Of a DNA stretch of 64,000 nt, positions 61,842-64,000 are shown piece after piece. Position 1 is the stretch's first letter. Each line of letters begins with the position of its first letter. Made by a program: the position numbers and the translations under genes. The stretch is taken from contig NC_003155.5 in NCBI RefSeq assembly GCF_000009765.2, positions 1,736,001 to 1,800,000 on the forward strand, in the 5' to 3' direction. The stretch is from Streptomyces avermitilis MA-4680 = NBRC 14893 (lineage in GTDB: Bacteria; Actinomycetota; Actinomycetes; Streptomycetales; Streptomycetaceae). The notes below the pieces were generated by a model that worked only from the letters and a program-made list of their open reading frames with translations, made no database searches and was not told the DNA's origin.

Positions 61842-64000
61842 TTAGGTCGTGCAGGGGGCGGGGGCGGCGATGTGCCAGTGCTTGCCGTCGATGCCGAGCA
61901 CCTCGGTGCCGCCGTGGGTGTCGACGCGGACGTCCACCGTGTCCGCACCGAGCCTCAACCCCCGAACAGAGTAGGGGGAATTCAGGCCCATGAGCGAGGG
62001 CGCGATCGGCCGTACCGTCAGCCGGCGGCGCGGAACGTCGGCTTCGAGACCGAGCATCGCGGAGCAGAGGAGCGTGGCCGAGGCCGCTGCCCACGCCTGG
62101 GGGCGGCAGGACGGCGGGAACGGGGCCGGCCGGCCGAAGCGGGGTGAGGGGTAGGCGGCGTAGAGCTCGGGCAGTTGGTGGTCGAAGTGCGCGGCCGCGT
62201 CGAGCATGCCGTCGATCAGCGCCGCGGCCTCGGCGGCGAACCCCGCGGTGGCGAGCCCGTGGACCGCGATGGCCGAGTCGTGCGCCCAGACCGAACCCCC
62301 GTGATAGCTGAAGGGATTGAACCCCGGCAGCCGAGCGGAACGGGTGCGGATTCCCCAGGGCGTCCGCAGTTCCTCCGAGACGAGGGCCTCGGCCACCTGC
62401 CGGCGTTCCTCGTCGTCGAGGAGGATCCCGGAGTTCAGCAGATGCCCCATGTTGGAGGTCAGTCCGCTGACGGGGTGCCCTTCGGCGTCGACGGCGATGG
62501 CCGGATAGCGCCGGCCCTTGGGCTCGGTGATCCAGAAGGACCGGTGGAAGGCGGCGCGCAGTCGGCAGGCGCGCTCCTGCCACCGCTCGGCCTCACCGCC
62601 CCCGTCCCCGAGGGCGGTGAGGATGTCGCTGTACGCCATCGCCGCCTGGTAAGCGTAGCCCTGCACCTCGCACAGGGCGATGGGCGGCTCGATGTGCCGT
62701 CCCTCGGCGTCGCGGACCGCGTCGGGAGAGTCCTTCCAGCCCTGGTGGAGCAGGCCGTTGGCCCTGCCCTTGCCGTAGCGGATCAGGTGGTCGCCGCCCA
62801 TGGCGCCCTCCACCCATTTCATGGCGGCCCGGGCGTGGGGCAGCAGCAGCTTCAGTTCTTTCTCGGGAAGACCCCATTTCCAGGCTTCGTGCAGCAGCAC
62901 GACGAAGAGCGGTGTCGCGTCCACGGAGCCGTAGTAGCGGGCCGGCAGGACCATGCCGTCCCCGTGCCGTGTCTCGGCCGGACGCAGTTCGTGCAGGATG
63001 CGTCCGGGGGCCTCCTCGGTGAACGAGTCGTGCCGCTCCCCCTGGCGACGGGCCAGGGTCCACAGCGTGCCGCGGGCGAGATCCGTGCCGAGCGGAAGCA
63101 TCATCCGGGCCGCCCAGATGCTGTCGCGGCCGAACAGACCCAGGAACCAGGGACATCCGGCAGCCACGAACTGATCCTCACGCTCCCCGGCGGCGCTGCT
63201 CCGCTCGGCGAGGCGCAACGCCTCCAGATCGGCCAGTCCCCTCTTCAGCAACGCCGCCATGCGCTCGTGCCCGGTCACCTCCGGGGTCTGCCAGGGCACG
63301 CCGAGCCGAGGTGGTACGGGATGGCCCGCCACGGTGGTGGTCTTGCCCTGGAGCAACAGGCGTACGGACCACTCCTCGTCCGGCTGAAGGCACAGCTGCC
63401 AGCGGAACTCCGCACGGCCGGGGTGCTCCCGGTCGAGCAGGAGCTCCGGCTTGGGCAGGCCGCCCGCCGGTGCCGTCCGGCCGTCCGCCGACGTGGTGAG
63501 GGCCTCGGCGCGGAGCAGGACCCGGCTCTTGTCCCGCGGGCACAGCCAGCGCACGCCTCGGGCGACGCCCTCCACCTGCTCGCAGCCGACGTCGTCGACC
63601 GGGGCTCCCGCCTTGACCGTGGCGACGTCGGCGAGATCGGTCGCGGCCACCACGGAGAGGGTGAACCGCGCCTCCTGAGAGTTGACGTTGTGCAGCCGGA
63701 TGACGTCGCCCGATTCCCCGCTTCCCGGCCGCCGCACCGCACGTTCCCGGGTGACCAGCAGCCAGGGGGCCGACGTCGGATCGCCGGGCTGTCGGCACAT
63801 CGCCCGGAACACGGCCTCGCGGGGACCCTGCTGGCCGTGGTCGACCGGCTCCGGTTCCTGCCCGTTGACGAGCACTCTCAGCGTGTGGAGCAGCCGCCGG
63901 TCCTGGTCGTAGAAGCCGTCGACTCCGGTGCCCCGCAACTGTCCGTCGGTGGCCGACAGCGCGAACGACGGGGCGGCCAGGCAGATCACCCTGGTGTGCA
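61842..64000 (-). CDS. Glycogen-debranching-type amylo-alpha-1,6-glucosidase-like protein, 5' partial
   Basis: The frame is still open at the right edge, continuing before the GTG at 63989 (residues HTR precede it), so the true start is probably outside. At least 715 residues are present. The N-terminal domain (SFALSATDGQLRGTGVDGFY) is the debranching-enzyme N-terminal type, and the C-terminal part is an (alpha/alpha)6 barrel with CPWFLGLFGRDSIWAARM, GLLHQGWKDSPDAVRD and GGSVWAHDSAIAVHGLATAG. Such proteins act on alpha-1,6-linked glucans or related oligosaccharides; the substrate is unproven. It is co-transcribed with the GT4 gene. Confidence 0.85.
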   Translation of the reverse strand, partial: HTRVICLAAPSFALSATDGQLRGTGVDGFYDQDRRLLHTLRVLVNGQEPEPVDHGQQGPREAVFRAMCRQPGDPTSAPWLLVTRERAVRRPGSGESGDVIRLHNVNSQEARFTLSVVAATDLADVATVKAGAPVDDVGCEQVEGVARGVRWLCPRDKSRVLLRAEALTTSADGRTAPAGGLPKPELLLDREHPGRAEFRWQLCLQPDEEWSVRLLLQGKTTTVAGHPVPPRLGVPWQTPEVTGHERMAALLKRGLADLEALRLAERSSAAGEREDQFVAAGCPWFLGLFGRDSIWAARMMLPLGTDLARGTLWTLARRQGERHDSFTEEAPGRILHELRPAETRHGDGMVLPARYYGSVDATPLFVVLLHEAWKWGLPEKELKLLLPHARAAMKWVEGAMGGDHLIRYGKGRANGLLHQGWKDSPDAVRDAEGRHIEPPIALCEVQGYAYQAAMAYSDILTALGDGGGEAERWQERACRLRAAFHRSFWITEPKGRRYPAIAVDAEGHPVSGLTSNMGHLLNSGILLDDEERRQVAEALVSEELRTPWGIRTRSARLPGFNPFSYHGGSVWAHDSAIAVHGLATAGFAAEAAALIDGMLDAAAHFDHQLPELYAAYPSPRFGRPAPFPPSCRPQAWAAASATLLCSAMLGLEADVPRRRLTVRPIAPSLMGLNSPYSVRGLRLGADTVDVRVDTHGGTEVLGIDGKHWHIAAPAPCTT

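Overview
This is a very GC-rich, almost fully coding stretch of an actinobacterial chromosome, most likely Streptomyces. The reasons are the third-position GC bias, frequent GTG starts and one TTG start, four-base start/stop overlaps inside operons, and a typical Streptomyces gene set (a TerD-type protein, an Rv1733c-like membrane protein, a SHOCT protein, an HpnB-type glycosyltransferase, abundant sugar ABC transporters). Genus is inferred from protein character, not from a database search. I see no rRNA, tRNA, CRISPR array or intact mobile element.

Layout. (1) 1-9499: a plus-strand carbohydrate block. It holds a secreted beta-helix/discoidin protein (5' end outside the window), an enolase-superfamily sugar-acid enzyme, a complete binding protein/permease/permease ABC importer, an unusual phosphomannose-isomerase-like protein with a degenerate kinase-like N-terminus, and a ROK-type sugar kinase. 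(2) About 9500-13830: a scarred region with an IS5-type transposase fragment, a lipoprotein gene, a truncated S1 protease, the end of an ECF sigma factor, a frameshifted hypothetical gene and a gene with an internal tandem duplication. (3) 14089-18346: an MHS-family transporter, a GAF/PucR-type regulator and a 3-hydroxybutyrate-dehydrogenase-like SDR, probably one ketone-body or organic-acid module. (4) 18407-27561: mostly housekeeping genes (Nudix, apolipoprotein N-acyltransferase, O-antigen-ligase-like protein, racemase, HpnB-like glycosyltransferase, TerD, MOSC). (5) 27811-33388: an Rv1733c-like membrane protein, an 812-aa beta-helix/AAA+ fusion and a large membrane protein carrying a split alpha/beta-hydrolase site; this is the least explained part of the window. 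(6) 33668-46630: regulators and small enzymes, including a cysteine-desulfhydrase-like PLP enzyme, a TetR/DUF4865/phosphotriesterase-like set, AlkB, RlmG, and an amino-sugar-type module (SIS isomerase, class II aldolase, DeoR regulator). (7) 46944-49183: a MoxR/CoxE-type ATPase-VWA pair. (8) 49294-60542: a hemicellulose locus with GH67 alpha-glucuronidase, a six-gene minus-strand operon (two permeases, a Tat-type binding lipoprotein, GH39, YesL-like protein, GH42) and a divergent CE7 esterase. (9) 60587-64000: a GT4 glycosyltransferase and a glycogen-debranching-type glycosidase that runs off the right edge.

How the genes work together. Region 8 reads as a route for acetylated glucuronoxylan fragments: LplABC-type uptake, removal of methylglucuronic acid by GH67, of acetyl groups by CE7 and of xylose by GH39. 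The intergenic region between the operon and the esterase carries a repeated motif that could be its operator. Region 1 reads as uptake plus intracellular processing of another sugar or sugar acid. Several other promoters contain clear inverted or direct repeats, noted individually.
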